This document shows positions 39,440-50,986 of a stretch of 64,000 bases of DNA, one piece after another. How positions within the stretch are numbered: the stretch's first letter is position 1; each line of letters starts with the position of its first letter. A program made the translations under genes and the position numbers. Under the pieces are notes generated by a model that searched no databases, was not told the origin of the DNA, and saw nothing but the letters and a program-made list of their open reading frames with translations. The stretch is from Aplectana chamaeleonis (lineage: Eukaryota > Nematoda > Chromadorea > Rhabditida > Cosmocercidae), in the NCBI GenBank assembly GCA_029168955.1, contig JAPDOI010001747.1:1-64000 (forward strand). Direction: 5' to 3'.

Positions 39440-40010
39440 GTAAATCAAAGAAATCGCCGTTGCGGCTTCGCGGGGAAGCACCAAAGTGGCACTGTCGCAG
39501 ACTCGCAGCGGAAATGTCGTGACAGCCCCGCGATAGCGCCGCTGCGGCTCCGCGGTAGTGCCCTGGGGCTCAGCGATCAATGGCCGCGAACTAACAAAAA
39601 TAGCACCGACTGCGAGTAATTCATATGAAATGAGTCATAATACAACTGGGTGAGCTTACGAACAACAATACACACCTGAGGTGCCTACGTCCTCTGTCTG
39701 ATAGGGACGAAGGGTAGCCCCCTTATTTCGACCTAGGAGATACGGGATGTCCCTCAATCTTGGGCTATTGAACTGGCGAAAATCTCGTTCTACCACACAG
39801 AACAGTGCATCGCAGTCGACGCGGGATCGCTGATACTTTTTCTCGTAGCCCGCGCGGTTCTGACACGGAACTGCCGCGGTACTGTCGCGACAATGTCGCG
39901 TGTGTTGTCGACCCTCAAGACACTGCAATAAAGTCTCCACGGTACACTTGAGGGTCGCGGTACCTTCCTGGCACTGCCGCGGCAAATTTCCTCAGAGAGT
40001 CTGCCCACGT
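39440..40010. repeat. GC-rich GGCACTGTCGC / CGCGGTA repeat block
   Basis: Repeated words such as GGCACTGTCGCAG, GCGGTACTGTCGCG and GGCACTGCCGCGG, in both orientations. It is similar in style to the 19590 and 52525 repeats. Non-coding. Confidence 0.45.
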
Positions 40011-40051
40011 GTGTATTACGAATGCTTCCTGCTTCTCTTACCTACACCAGG

Positions 40052-40372
40052 AGTGGCATGCATGAATGCGGCAGCGATGGACAGGGAGCGCTACGCCGCA
40101 CGCATGCGCCACGATTTGAATTCAAGTTGCGATGCGTGCATGTGACGTTGCGCCTCCGGGTGGTGGCCATCGTGTATCAACACCCCTGAGGAGGCGGGAG
40201 AAACGGGGGAGGAGTGAGGTTCCTGATTGGACGCAACACGGGGTTAGCCCGTATTGCGTCCAATCAGGAACCTCGCTCCTCCCCGGTTTTTACCGCCTCC
40301 ACGGGGGTGTTGATACACGATGGCCACCTCCCTGCGCCTCCCTACCCTGGCCGCCGCATTCATGCATGCCAC
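40052..40372. mobile_element. 320-bp near-perfect palindromic MITE
   Basis: GTGGCATGCATGAATGCGGC is mirrored by GCCGCATTCATGCATGCCAC. The centre arms GAGGTTCCTGATTGGACGCA and TGCGTCCAATCAGGAACCTC face each other across a short ACACGGGGTTAGCCCGTAT core near 40243. The whole can form a long hairpin. Confidence 0.75.
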
Positions 40373-41233
40373 TTCAGAATCTGTTGAAGTTATGATAAAT
40401 GAGGTGGCTTCCTCTAAACCTTCTCCTTGCTCTGTTGTAAGGGGACGGTTGACGGGAAAGCAGTGTACCGTAAAAGGTATTCTTCATTAGTAATATAGTT
40501 CAGTACTGTCTCATTGAAGCTCGAGATGGCCCTACCACAAGAAATCAAGAATCAAGCCGGTTTGTAAAGGTTTAGTAGCGCAAAACCTCAAATTTTTGCA
40601 TGCATATATCTAGCTTTCCCCTATTTTCGCACGGAATAGATGGGCATTTGATAAGTATTAGCTGCCCCCCCCCCCAGCGGGGGAGGTATACATACGGGCC
40701 CTGGGGCACTTTTAGTGGGCACTCGATTTTGACCACCACCAGCAGGTCGCTTTCTCATCAAATCATCCTTATGACATGTTGTATTTCTCCAAAGCCCACC
40801 GCTCCGCTGCTGGTGATAATCGAAATTGAGAGCCCACTAGATCTGCTCCAGAGTTTGTACCTGCAGAGACCTCGGAATCAGAACTCGTCGTAAACGCTTC
40901 ACTCACGCATCCACACATGCACGCTTGCATAGCAGAATACATACAGTGAGAGTGTAAACAGATTTCCATCCCTTATCTTGTTCAGAAATGGTCAGGCGGC
41001 GAAGTGGAAAATAGATAAGTCAAAACCCTCGGACAACGGTTTAGCGAACACCGGATTATCGGCTCACCCCTTGTGCCCACACGACCGAGACCATAGGTGG
41101 CGTTTTCTTTCAATTTTTGCCGAGCTTTGCCGGAAAAACAACAAAAATTCCGACAAACGGCAAAAAAGTCTCCAAAATGGCCGGAAAACGACAATCGGCA
41201 AACGGCAATTGCCGCACATCCCTGATCCGAACT

Positions 41234-42537
41234 GTTGATTTTGCGATCGCATTGATTTGCCGGAGCAGCGTGATTAACCGTTGACTCCTTGTTTATGAAG
41301 AGCGTTCCACACCGCGGTCATCTACACAGTATCAAACGCTTTCTCGTAGTCAATGAATGCTTGGTGAATTGGCAGGCGATGTTCACTGCAATGAAATCGT
41401 TTACGTCGTGTAGATGGTCAATAGTAGAGAACTTTTTCCGAAAGCTAGCTTGCTCTCGCGCTTGTTTGCCGTCCAATACCTTATCGAGTCGTTTTCCAAT
41501 GACCTTCGTTAGCAGCTTACAAAGCACCGATAATAACGAGATGGGACGATGATTCTTCAGTTTGAAATGATTCCCCTTTTTGTGTAGAAGGATCGTGACA
41601 GAGTCGGCCATCCTTTCAGGGGCAGTACTGGACTGGAGGCGGTGGGCGAAAAATTCTGTTATCAACGGCACCAGACTATCCTTGCCCAATTGCAACATTT
41701 TTGCACTAATTTGATCTTGCCCTGGAGTCTTCTCAGTCCTCATGGAACTTATTGCCGCTTCAGTTTCACTTTGCAGAAAAGGAGGGCAATCATCTTCAGC
41801 AGAGGGCAAAGGGGCATAAGACACGGCTGTCGTGGAGGTGTAAAGCTCTTCACAGAATCGTGATGCAAGTTGTTTGATCCCAGCCATAGTTCTGTATATA
41901 ACTCCTCGCTCGTCCTGCTGTTGGAAGAGTTGGGGACGGCCTATTGACATTTCGTACCATAATTTCTTCAGGTTCCGACACGACTGCACTGCTTTTTGAA
42001 CAACATTGCAGTGATGAATCTTCTCTTATCAGTCGTCTGAGCAATTTGCATGCCTTGGTGTATGCGATTCGGTCAGTAGGTGTTGACATCGCCCTCTTCA
42101 ACTGTTGTCGATAATGCATTTGGGCGATGGTGTTGCTGGACAAGTGACGACGGCTTGCGGGGTGAGTCTGCATTGCGGCTCGGGCTGAGTTCATTATGTA
42201 GGTACAGAGTTCTTGATAACCATTGGGAATATCACATAGGGCAGAGGGGCAAGCATTCGAGATTGCGGGCTGATATAGATAACGATTAAGATGGCACCGA
42301 ACATGAGGTGTTCTTCCTGCGGTCATTTTCGGTTCGTACCACGAAATCACTCCTCGCAGAAGGCGATGGTCGGTCTCGAACTGACACGATCCAGTTCTAA
42401 CGCTTTTGAAACGAATATGGTGCCAGGCTAGAATATGGTCAACGCAATTTAGCGTCCTTCCGAGACTTCCATGTCCACTTTTTACCTTTACGTGATTTGA
42501 AGAAACTGGCAGCCGCTCGCAATTGTAAATCTTCACA
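41234..42537 (-). pseudogene. RTE-type LINE, middle third (endonuclease end and RT N-part)
   Basis: From 42537 down: VKSGHGSLGRTLNCVDHILA and FETDHRLLRGVI (end of endonuclease), a basic linker, then RTEKTPGQDQISAKMLQLG, MADSVTILLHKKGNHFKLKN, HRPISLLSVLCKLLTKVI and QASFRKKFSTIDHLHDVN. Minor frameshifts. The 5' part lies beyond the palindromic insertion at 42540-45257. Confidence 0.85.
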
Positions 42538-42539
42538 TA

Positions 42540-45257
42540 CAATACCGGCCATAACTTCTGTCCCAAAGCTCGTCGGCGACGCGAAATCGCGTCGAAAACG
42601 CCATTTTCGTTCGGAGTGGACTTTTTGAGAACCTGAAAAAACCATTCGATTCCTCTCGATGAGGAAATTGCGATTATATGTTCAGACTTGAGAAAAACTC
42701 AAGTCTTCACATAGTTATGGCCTATTATCCCTAAAAGGAGTCAAAATCTTTGTGAGTGGTTACTTTCTGAATCTGAAAACACTGATCGCTTCCTCTCGTC
42801 GTCCTGATTCCAAAAATCTTTTCAAGTTCAGAAAAATGTTACTTCTTGACCTAGTTATGGCATATTTCGGCAACCCGCATATGCTCTATCGACGGCGAAA
42901 CTTGAACGTGAGCATCACCAGTAGATTTGTGTCGTAATTCTGACTTCTAAGCTGTCTCTGTACCTGAAAAAGTGTGAGATTTGACTCTTAATCTTTCTTA
43001 GTTTTATATGAACTCGGTTTTGGCGATGGTCTCCCTTCAATTTCTCGGTTCTCCGCGCTCTCCACGCTATTGCTCTTCTCTCTCTGACGCACTCCCCGCT
43101 GCCTGTACTGCCTCGCTTGAAGACAGTCTCCCAAAACCGAATAGAATTGCAGGAACGGAGACGGACTGGAGAGTCAGTGTTATGAAAGCCCGGTATCTGA
43201 AAGACCAAAGGTCGAAATGGGAGAGGAGTAAACATCATGGGTGTTCTCTGAGATATAGCGAGACGGAACGCTGGTCGACTCAGAAAAGAAAGCAGTTATC
43301 TGAGCAGGTGGTCCGTATTGAATCAGCATCAAGAGAGAATCGGAACAGGAGTTAGCGTTATGGGTGGTTTGTCCCTGGTTTACTAAATCCTATTCTCACA
43401 CTACGGTGAGTAATTCAGTGGCTATAGACCACCCAGCCAGCGCGCGCGGTCGCGGCGCGCACAGCATTGATTCGTTTCCCACTCATCATTGAGCACTCTT
43501 CCGGGAATGCGGATGTAAAATCATGTCATAAAAGAAAACTATCGCATCCTCGTTTAATGAGAAAAATGCATTTTCACCTAGTTGAGAAAAATCCTCCGTA
43601 TTAGCTCAATTTAAGAAGAAATATCCAACAGTGCCATTCTGAAAATTCTCTGTTGTCGGTCAGTGATTCCGCGGCTATAGACCACCCAGCCAGTGCGCAC
43701 GGCCGCGGCGCGCGCAGCATTTATTCGTTTCCCACGAGAAGTGTGTGAATCATCATTGAGCAATCTTCTGGGAATGCATACAAGGAAATCCATACAAAAT
43801 TTTCAATCTCATCTTCTGCATGAATTGCACTTTATCCGCGGACTTCACGCGGTCATCCAGTGCTTCGTCCAGCTCGTCCGTTTGATCTTCGTAGATCATT
43901 TCTTCTAGTTTTCTCACAAACTTTAGCGGATTTTGTTATGTCTGTTGAAGTATTGTTTCTACCTTGGTACAATTGTGATTTTTGCTAATAAAACGTGGAA
44001 TCAATACTTTACTGGTACTGAATGATGGCCGAAGAGTGCAGAAAAATGAATCACACCCTTTCCGGGAAACGAATAAATGCTGCGCGCGCCGCAGCCGCGC
44101 GCGCTGGCTGGGTGGTCTATAGCCGCGGAATCACTGACCGACAACAGAGAATTTTCAGAATGGCACTGTTGGATATTTCTTTTTAAATTGAGCTAATACG
44201 GAGGATTTTTCTCAACTAGGTGAAAATGCATTTTTCTCATTAAACGAGGATGCGATAGTTTTCTTTTATGACATGATTTTACATCCGCATTCCCGGAAGA
44301 GTGCTCAATGATGAGTGGGAAACGAATCAATGCTGTGCGCGCCGCGACCGCGCGCGCTGGCTGGGTGGTCTATAGCCACTGAATTACTCACCGTAGTGTG
44401 AGAATAGGATTTAGTAAACCAGGGACAAACCACCCATAACGCTAACTCCTGTTCCGATTCTCTCTTGATGCTGATTCAATACGGACCACCTGCTCAGATA
44501 ACTGCTTTCTTTTCTGAGTCGACCAGCGTTCCGTCTCGCTATATCTCAGAGAACACCCATGATGTTTACTCCTCTCCCATTTCGACCTTTGGTCTTTCAG
44601 ATACCGGGCTTTCATAACACTGACTCTCCAGTCCGTCTCCGTTCCTCCAATTCTATTCGGTTTTGGGGGACTGTCTTCAAGCGAGGCAGTACAGGCAGCG
44701 GGGAGTGCGTCAGAGAGAGAAGAGCAATAGCGTGGAGAGCGCGGAGAACCGAGAAATTGAAGGGAGACCATCGCCAAAACCGAGTTCATATAAAACTAAG
44801 AAAGATTAAGAGTCAAATCTCACACTTTTTCAGGTACAGAGACAGCTTAGAAGTCAGAATTACGACACAAATCTACTGGTGATGCTCACGTTCAAGTTTC
44901 GCCGTCGATAGAGCATATGCGGGTTGCCGAAATATGCCATAACTAGGTCAAGAAGTAACATTTTTCTGAACTTGAAAAGATTTTTGAAATCAGGACGTCG
45001 AGAGGAAGCGATCAGTGTTTTCAGATTCAGAAAGTAACCACTCACAAAGATTTTGACTCCTTTTAGGGATAATAGGCCATAACTATGTGAAGATTTGAGT
45101 TTTTCTCAAGTCTGAACATATAATCGCAATTTCCTCATCGAGAGGAATCGAATGGTTTTTTCAGGTTCTCAAAAAGTCCACTCCGAACGAAAACGGCGTT
45201 TTCGACGCGATTTCGCGTCGCCGACGCGCTTTGGGACAGAAGTTATGGCCGGTATTG
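42540..45257. mobile_element. 2.7-kb giant palindrome, TA-flanked (Tc1/mariner-like ends)
   Basis: Begins CAATACCGGCCATAACTTCT after TA (42538-42539) and ends AGAAGTTATGGCCGGTATTG before TA (45258-45259). The arms run about 1.2 kb (42540-43740 against about 44060-45257) with only scattered differences, centred near 43898. Excising it with one TA restores the RTE frame as LVELCEDL. The frames at 43008-43355 and 44442-44789 are the same arm sequence in opposite orientation. No transposase is recognised; the TA duplication is the only link to Tc1/mariner. Confidence 0.9.
43752..43935 (-). CDS. exon-like open frame in the palindrome spacer
   Basis: The unique spacer between the palindrome arms holds a minus-strand stop-free stretch with KFVRKLEEMIYEDQTDELDE, then ALDDRVKSADKVQFMQKMRL, then KILYGFP. 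Charged, helical composition and GC-rich third positions look like a real protein. A possible acceptor (CTAAAG) and donor (GTATGC, after GGATTTCCTT) border it. No transposase family recognised. It could be a captured host exon or chance. Confidence 0.35.
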
Positions 45258-45953
45258 TAACTCAACAAGAATCTTTCCGCGAGCGTTTCTACCTCCTCCA
45301 TAACCGAAGTTTCCTACAGATTTTTCCGCATTACTTTCCTTTTCTGCCACTTTAGCGTTGAAGTCGCCCAGCAAAATGGGATGTAATATGCCAGCAGATT
45401 TCTTTCTCATATTTGGGCAGGGGGTGACATCAGCGTCGGGTCGTGTCAGCATTTCATGTAGTTTCTCCATTAGACCACAGAACTCATCGTCGTCTTCGTC
45501 ATCAGAATTTGGACGTGGTGGAGCATAAATGGATACAAAACGGAGTACTTGGTCACCAAAGCGAACGTCCAAACATGATATTCTGTTATCCTCTCTGGAG
45601 AATGCTTGAACAAAAGGAAGCAAACGCCTGCTCACCAGGAAGCCTGTACCCGAAGGTCCTTGGCTATCTTCTGGGCCTGCATGGTAGAATCGATATTCAG
45701 CGTCATGGAGATCCAAACATCCAGTTCCCTTCCAAGGCAGTTCGTCAAGAGCCAGCACGTCAATGAAAGTCTTCTTCAGGGCTTCTTGTAGTTCAGTCAG
45801 GCGTTCTCTGGTACAATGACGTCTGACATTAAGAGTTCCAACGAAAAGTGAATCATTCGGAGGTTGGAACATACTTGATCCTGTTGCTCCACGACTTCCT
45901 GGATCAAGGGCTTCTTCGGCCGGCGAGAAGAGGAGGAGCAGTGGGAAGGCCAA
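45258..45953 (-). pseudogene. RTE-type LINE, 5' third (apurinic endonuclease)
   Basis: SLFVGTLNVRRHCTRERLTE, VLALDELPWKG (QET site changed to LDE), YRFYHAGPEDSQGPSGTGFL, LRFVSIYAPPR, ILLGDFNAKV and GRNARGKILVEL. The order and motifs are those of RTE/R4-type endonucleases. The protein breaks at the TA where the palindrome entered. Start by ATG at 45953, though the true N-terminus may be further on. Confidence 0.85.
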
Positions 45954-45994
45954 CCGCTCGCCGGAGTGTTAAGACGAAGACCGGAGGTACAATA

Positions 45995-46920
45995 CCCGCA
46001 CTAATTTATTCAAAAAGCAGCAAAAATCGAGGGCTGTAAGCCCGGAAGATTTTTTGGCTATCGCATTTACTACTTTATGCAGAGCTAAGCGCTGGTGGCG
46101 GTATCATCGGCTGCGCAGTTGGTGGTGAGGTATGGTTTCCGTTTTCGATTTAGTCTGACGCATGGACCAGGCAGCTGGCCGTGCAGTGTTGGCGGCCTCA
46201 CTGAAGAATGGAGTTTCGATTCGGCCGGGGTGATCTAACGTCACAGCCCCGTCCATTCATTGGACTAAAATAATTACGCGAACTCTTCCATGATGAACGT
46301 GCGACGACGGTTCAAATCCATTTAAGGCAAATTTTTTGCAATTCACAAAATTAGCCTACTTTGATCTTGGATGGGTTATACAATGTACTTTAGGCTTCTT
46401 AACATTTGTGCGAGACAAAACCATGTCAAAACTCTAGTTTTTTCGTGTCGTCATCCCGCAAATGCCGGACACTTACGTGCTCCTTCTCAACTCGTGTTTT
46501 CTCCAACCAATGCGTAATACAGATTCTCGTGCCGGCCGGTAGAAGCTTGGAAATTTGAACGACACCACCCAGCGCTACAAACCTAGTTCAGCCAGCAGAT
46601 TTAGATTGTTTAGCTAGCGAAAGCGCTAATAAGGCGACTTCACTCGCGCGTACAACTTTTCACCTGCACCCCTTTCAAATTTTTGAACGTTTTAGGTAGA
46701 TTCATCAGTACTCTGTATTTTGTGTCATATATCGCTCGAGAAACTCGTAGTGTGCGCATGGTTCTGTGTTTTGACTCATCCCGTTCCTTCCAAAATGCAA
46801 TACAAGCCATGGGCTACAGTTTTTGGTAAATTAGCATGCAATCTTTGGAGACAAACCCATTTTTAGCCTATGGTTTGCGTTCATGAATCCCAGCCCAGAA
46901 CTAGTATTCCCAGCAGGATT
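45995..46920. other. repeat-derived sequence, no gene recognised
   Basis: TACAATACCCGCACTAATTT at about 45988 recurs at about 60038, marking a shared dispersed element. The remainder up to 46920 has no recognised feature. Confidence 0.35.
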
Positions 46921-46923
46921 CGG

Positions 46924-47151
46924 TCACGTGAGGAGATAGTGTGCCAAAAGAATATCGCTTTCATCTGCTGTTTTTAGTATGGAAGTTCCTCGTGTTCCAT
47001 CGAATGTGTGCCCATTTACCATTGATGATCCAACTGGTTGTGTTTTTAGTTTGGAATAGAGGGACGAAATGCCACGAAGAGCGTTGTGTAATTCACCAGA
47101 ATCACATAGGTTTTTCGAAATTGTAAGGAAAATCTTTGCTGTGGAATACAA
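46924..47151 (-). pseudogene. possible LINE linker fragment
   Basis: A minus-strand frame with SLYSKLKTQPVGSSMVNGHT and LKTADESDILLAHYLLT, resembling the VGSLMVNG..(T/D)D.EKA..LA.YF stretch before the RT in CR1-like LINEs. Short and without catalytic motifs. Confidence 0.35.
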
Positions 47152-47724
47152 CTTTGAACCTCATGTACCAAGCGATTCCACGGTTCAAACCCTCGTTACA
47201 CACTCATCACTGTATACTCTGTCCCAAGCGAGTTGGCAAGCGAAAAGTCCAAACAAGCAGCATTACCTCTGCGTCTTTGACGCTTCGCAACGCAGCAGCT
47301 GTCTTACCGTAATCCAAAAACGTCAAAGACGCAAAGGGAGCGCTGCTTCTTTGGGGTCTCCGGTCGCCAACTCGTTTGGGACAGAGTATATCTGTCTGCC
47401 AACTGCGCAACCTGTACTATGCCACAATTTCATAGCGCTGCGTAGTCAAGGAGGTGTGTAGGCTGGCAATTTTCGTAGCCTATAATTACTTCAGATCAAT
47501 GACTTGCGGTCGGCCACCTTTTCTATTTTACCGTGTCAGCAATGGACATTCTTACATGGTATTTCCTTTCCACCGTGCAGACCTACACACGGTATACTTC
47601 TCTTGTAAGGGGACGCATTCCGCTCTTGAGAAGGTCCAAGTTGTTGGTTCCGTTGACATTGACTTCGGCAGATCGCTTCGAGGGCTGCATGCACGATTGC
47701 TAATTTTATGAAGGTGTTGGTGGA

Positions 47725-47930
47725 GGCTTTAGGGAGTCGGCATCTTTAATGATTACCGGGCGAGTGCCGTAGATAACTGCGAAGGAATTGTTCAAACCCT
47801 TCGTTGCACGATGATGATCCCGTAACGACATAACAAGGTCTTCTGCGTACAGAACGATGTTGATCACACCCGAATTTTCTATTAAGTCGTAGGGTTTTGA
47901 TAGACTGTAAAATAACGAAATTTCCGTAGT
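47725..47930 (-). pseudogene. possible retroelement coding remnant (integrase-tail-like?)
   Basis: Reads NIVLYAEDLVMSLRDHHRAT, KGLNNSFAVIYGTR and PVIIKDADSLK. The SLR.(H/R)H...G..V.IKD..L pattern loosely recalls the integrase C-terminal part of BEL/Pao elements. It is too short and partial to be sure; it could also be part of an unknown gene. Confidence 0.25.
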
Positions 47931-48496
47931 TCTGTCGCGTGCGAAGGCGAAGCGGAGAGTAGATGGAGGCAACAACTATCTACGCGCAATAAGTAATGGG
48001 AATCGCGATGCTTTACAGAAAAATGCAAGTATTTGGGCCCCTTAAGCATAAGCTATTTCGACGGCGCACCCAATATTGCTAAAATGCCCAGCACTCTGAT
48101 GGTCTCGGCACGATAATCAGTTTCTTACAGCGCTGGCACGCTTTTCGTAATTGCGGTCCACCCTGGCGCGGGCATGCACGAGCGCGGGAATTTGGGGTTG
48201 GTACAGTGTTTGTCAAAAGTTAGGCCTGGACGATAGTTACAGCGATGAGCGTTGCGACCCTATGCTTACCTCAATGTCAACCGAGAACCGATCTGCCTTA
48301 TATGCACCGTCGTTGTCGTTGCTCGCAGGAAGTATGATCCCGGCTCAAGTCTAGTGAATGGAAATGCGCTGCGACGGTGGATCGTCGCAGATGATCGAAA
48401 CTCCGCTGGCCGGTGGTGTCGCCTGCGCAGCACGGCTCACCGCAATGATGGCGCCTTTCCCATCCACTAAAATAAATTTGATAATGAGACCATATA

Positions 48497-48778
48497 CTGT
48501 GTTTCTCTGGGCCAAATTCCGGTCCGCAATAGCGTGTCGACACGCTTTGCGATCGCACGCGCTCGAGTCAGTCGCGTTTCCAGCTCCAAAGCCGACTTGA
48601 TTTGACTTTTTTCTACAATTTTCTTCAATTTTGCTAAGTTTCCGGTTTCCGAAACCCACCTAGAGTCAAGAGATCGGCGGCTGCGGCGCTGGAAACTCTT
48701 CCGACTCCAAAGCGCGCGGCCGCAAAGCGTGTTGAGACGCAATTCCGTATCGGAATTTGGCCCAGATAAGCACAGTAG
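48497..48778. mobile_element. MITE, TA-flanked, CTGTGTTTCTCTGGGCC ends, copy 1
   Basis: Starts TA, CTGTGTTTCTCTGGGCCAAA and ends TTTGGCCCAGATAAGCACAG, TA. The interior has inverted GCTTTGCG words. The same family is at 63562-63844 in opposite orientation. Open frames across both copies are shared repeat sequence, not genes. Confidence 0.8.
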
Positions 48779-49225
48779 GTGGTAATTTGATGTCATATCA
48801 TCCACTTTAAAAAACGACAAAATAGGCCCATATTTACTGTTGAAAGAACATTTGTTGAGTGATATGAAACTGTAACTCACAGCATTGCGAGTTGTAAAAC
48901 AAAAATTCTATTTTTCTAGAGAGAACTGAAGAATGTTTCTCACCGAAGGCAGGAGTAGATGACCGAAAATCACAGGCCAGCGCTCCTTACTTCCCGTTAT
49001 TGCATACTCTAAAGATTATCCTACAATTTAATCACGTACCTGTGGAAAGTACTTGGAGAGGGTGACAGCCGTTTTCAGATATGAGAAACACGTGATGAAT
49101 TGAAGTAGACCAATATATTTGAAAACACTAGCTAATCCTGAGAGGCAGGAGAAAAGAATCAGAAGCGAGGAAAAGGCTATGCATATCCTCGACACACGTT
49201 GATCGCCACTCTGAATTTTATGATC

Positions 49226-49532
49226 TCGTAAATGTTTACACAAGGTGTTGAGTTGATCGCAAAACGCTTGGCTCCGGGCGAGATTGAACCAGCATATTCC
49301 CTTTCCGGGGGAGCGCCTTATCGCACTGCACCACCGAAGCCCCAGCGCCGCTCTCACTCAACTGCTCGGTAAATCTTCACCGAAGCAATACCGAGCAGTT
49401 AAGTGAGAGCGGCGCTGGGGCTTCGGTGGTGCAGTGCGATAAGGCGCTCCCCCGGAAAGGGAATATGCTGGTTCAATCTCGCCCGGAGCCAAGCGTTTTG
49501 CGATCAACTCAACACCTTGTGTAAACATACCA
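49226..49532. repeat. head-to-head palindromic pair of tRNA-like SINE units
   Basis: The right half (49390-49532, + strand) has GGGGCTTCGGTGGTGCAGTG, then GATAAGGCGCT, and about 35 bases later GGTTCAATCTCGCC, resembling pol III boxes A and B of a tRNA, then CGGAGCCA. The left half is its reverse complement, with a loop of about 15 bases near 49378. It is tRNA-derived in look, but the anticodon arm cannot be assigned. Confidence 0.65.
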
Positions 49533-50154
49533 TAACGTGCACTGCGACGTTGAACTGCAGTTACGGCAAAAAACATCCAAAAATCGTGTAAGATCTCGTA
49601 AATATTTTATCGCTCTGGTACGGAATGGAAGTCGTGGAAAGTTACCAACTTCATAGATGAAGCACTGAGCCGCAGTCGCAACACTCACTAAAAAAGCGTG
49701 AACGGCGAAGACGACGTCATTTAGTAACACTGGAATCAGACTCCTGGGATGGTCAGACTTGTATATGGTCTGCAACGCAAAGCAATGATTGCTATGAACT
49801 ACCTAACTATCAATAACGCTCATAGGATTTGGTCAGAAAGCGAGCCAGGTCGGGTTTTTGCGTCTTTTTGTATAACTCGCTTCAAACCCAACTTTGAGCG
49901 AAACAATGGAGATATTTATGATACTGGCGTTGGGGGCTATCCAATAGTTTTGCCTTCGTGGTGATTGCGTTGAGAACTAAAAAATTTAGCAGCCAGCCAG
50001 GTTTGTAATTATGGTACCGTAGGGGATGGGGGCTACCGTTTCTGACTGCGCTTCCCTGTGTCTACCGTATACAGAGATGTGGTTGATTGCGAAACTTCAA
50101 GAGTTCTTAACGAAACCTCGATAGTGGCTATTAGAGTGAGGACTTTTTAGAAAG

Positions 50155-50560
50155 AGACCGAACGAACGAATTTCGAATAAATTCGTTCATTTTTCATTTC
50201 GAACGAACGAATTTCGAATAAATTCGTTCATTTTTTATTCCGAATGAACGAATTTCGAATAAATTCGTTCATTTTTCATTCCGAACGAACGAATTTCGAA
50301 TAAATTCGTTCATTTTTTATTCCGAACGAACGAATTTCGAATAAATTCGTTCACTTTTTATTTCGAACGAACGAATTTCGAATAAATTCGTTCACTTTTT
50401 ATTTCGAACGAACGAATTTCGAATAAGTTTGTTCATTTTTATTCCGAACGAACGAATTTCGAGTAAATTCGTTCATTTTTTAATCCGAACGAACGAATTT
50501 CGAATAAATTCGTTCATTTTTTATTTCGAACGAACGAATATTTGAAATTCGAATATTCGA
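50155..50560. repeat. 41-42-bp satellite, about 9 units, left arm
   Basis: Unit GAACGAACGAATTTCGAATA then AATTCGTTCATTTTTTATTC and C, with variants CACTTTT and CGAATG. Each unit is itself nearly palindromic (CGAACGAATTTCGAATAAATTCGTTC). Confidence 0.92.
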
Positions 50561-50986
50561 ATGACGAATAATTTAAGCATCCATAACATTATCGCGTAAC
50601 TGCGATGTGAGCGGCACTAACTAGTTGAATTCTTCTTCTAGAGCTTTATTTCCACTTACAATTGGAATTAATAAGACACGACTCATCTCTAGACCTGTAC
50701 GGGCTACAACGCAAAGAATGCTACAAAATCAACTTTTCCTCTGTAGCTTAGCCTAAGGAGCTTATTCGAGGACCTTACTAATTTTGCCTGCTCCATAAGC
50801 CAGCGAGATTGGTGGAGCCGAGCTCCATAGTTATCTCCAGAGGGTGCTTTCGCCTCTATGGTTTAAAGGCAGTGTTCACGATAATCTTTAATTTTGAGAT
50901 TATTCGCTATATCGATTAACTGGCCCCCGGGTGGATCTAAAATGACGTAGAAATTGAGAAAAACGCAACAGAAGTACGCGAAATCC

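Larger units (their letters stand above)
39200..41223. mobile_element. hAT-like non-autonomous element inserted in the RTE
   Basis: Flanked by GATCTGAACT (39190-39199) and GATCCGAACT (41224-41233), a 9/10 match. Ends A(T/G)GGATGTGCGGCAA are inverted, with subterminal CGGCAAACGGCAA repeats at both ends. Removing it joins the RTE frame INAIAKSTVRI to QGAEIPVNVF. No transposase is seen. Contents are a GC-rich repeat block and a small palindrome. Confidence 0.82.

Noticed and set aside
43008..44789. Two near-identical ~115-codon frames as paralogous genes
   Set aside because: They are the same sequence in the two arms of one palindrome.
47069..47461. 130-codon + strand frame as a host gene
   Set aside because: It overlaps a LINE-like minus-strand fragment and shows no recognisable domain or splice support.
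49390..49532. A functional tRNA gene
   Set aside because: Box A- and B-like words are present but a complete cloverleaf with a matched acceptor stem and anticodon arm could not be drawn; the inverted duplicate and tail fit a SINE.
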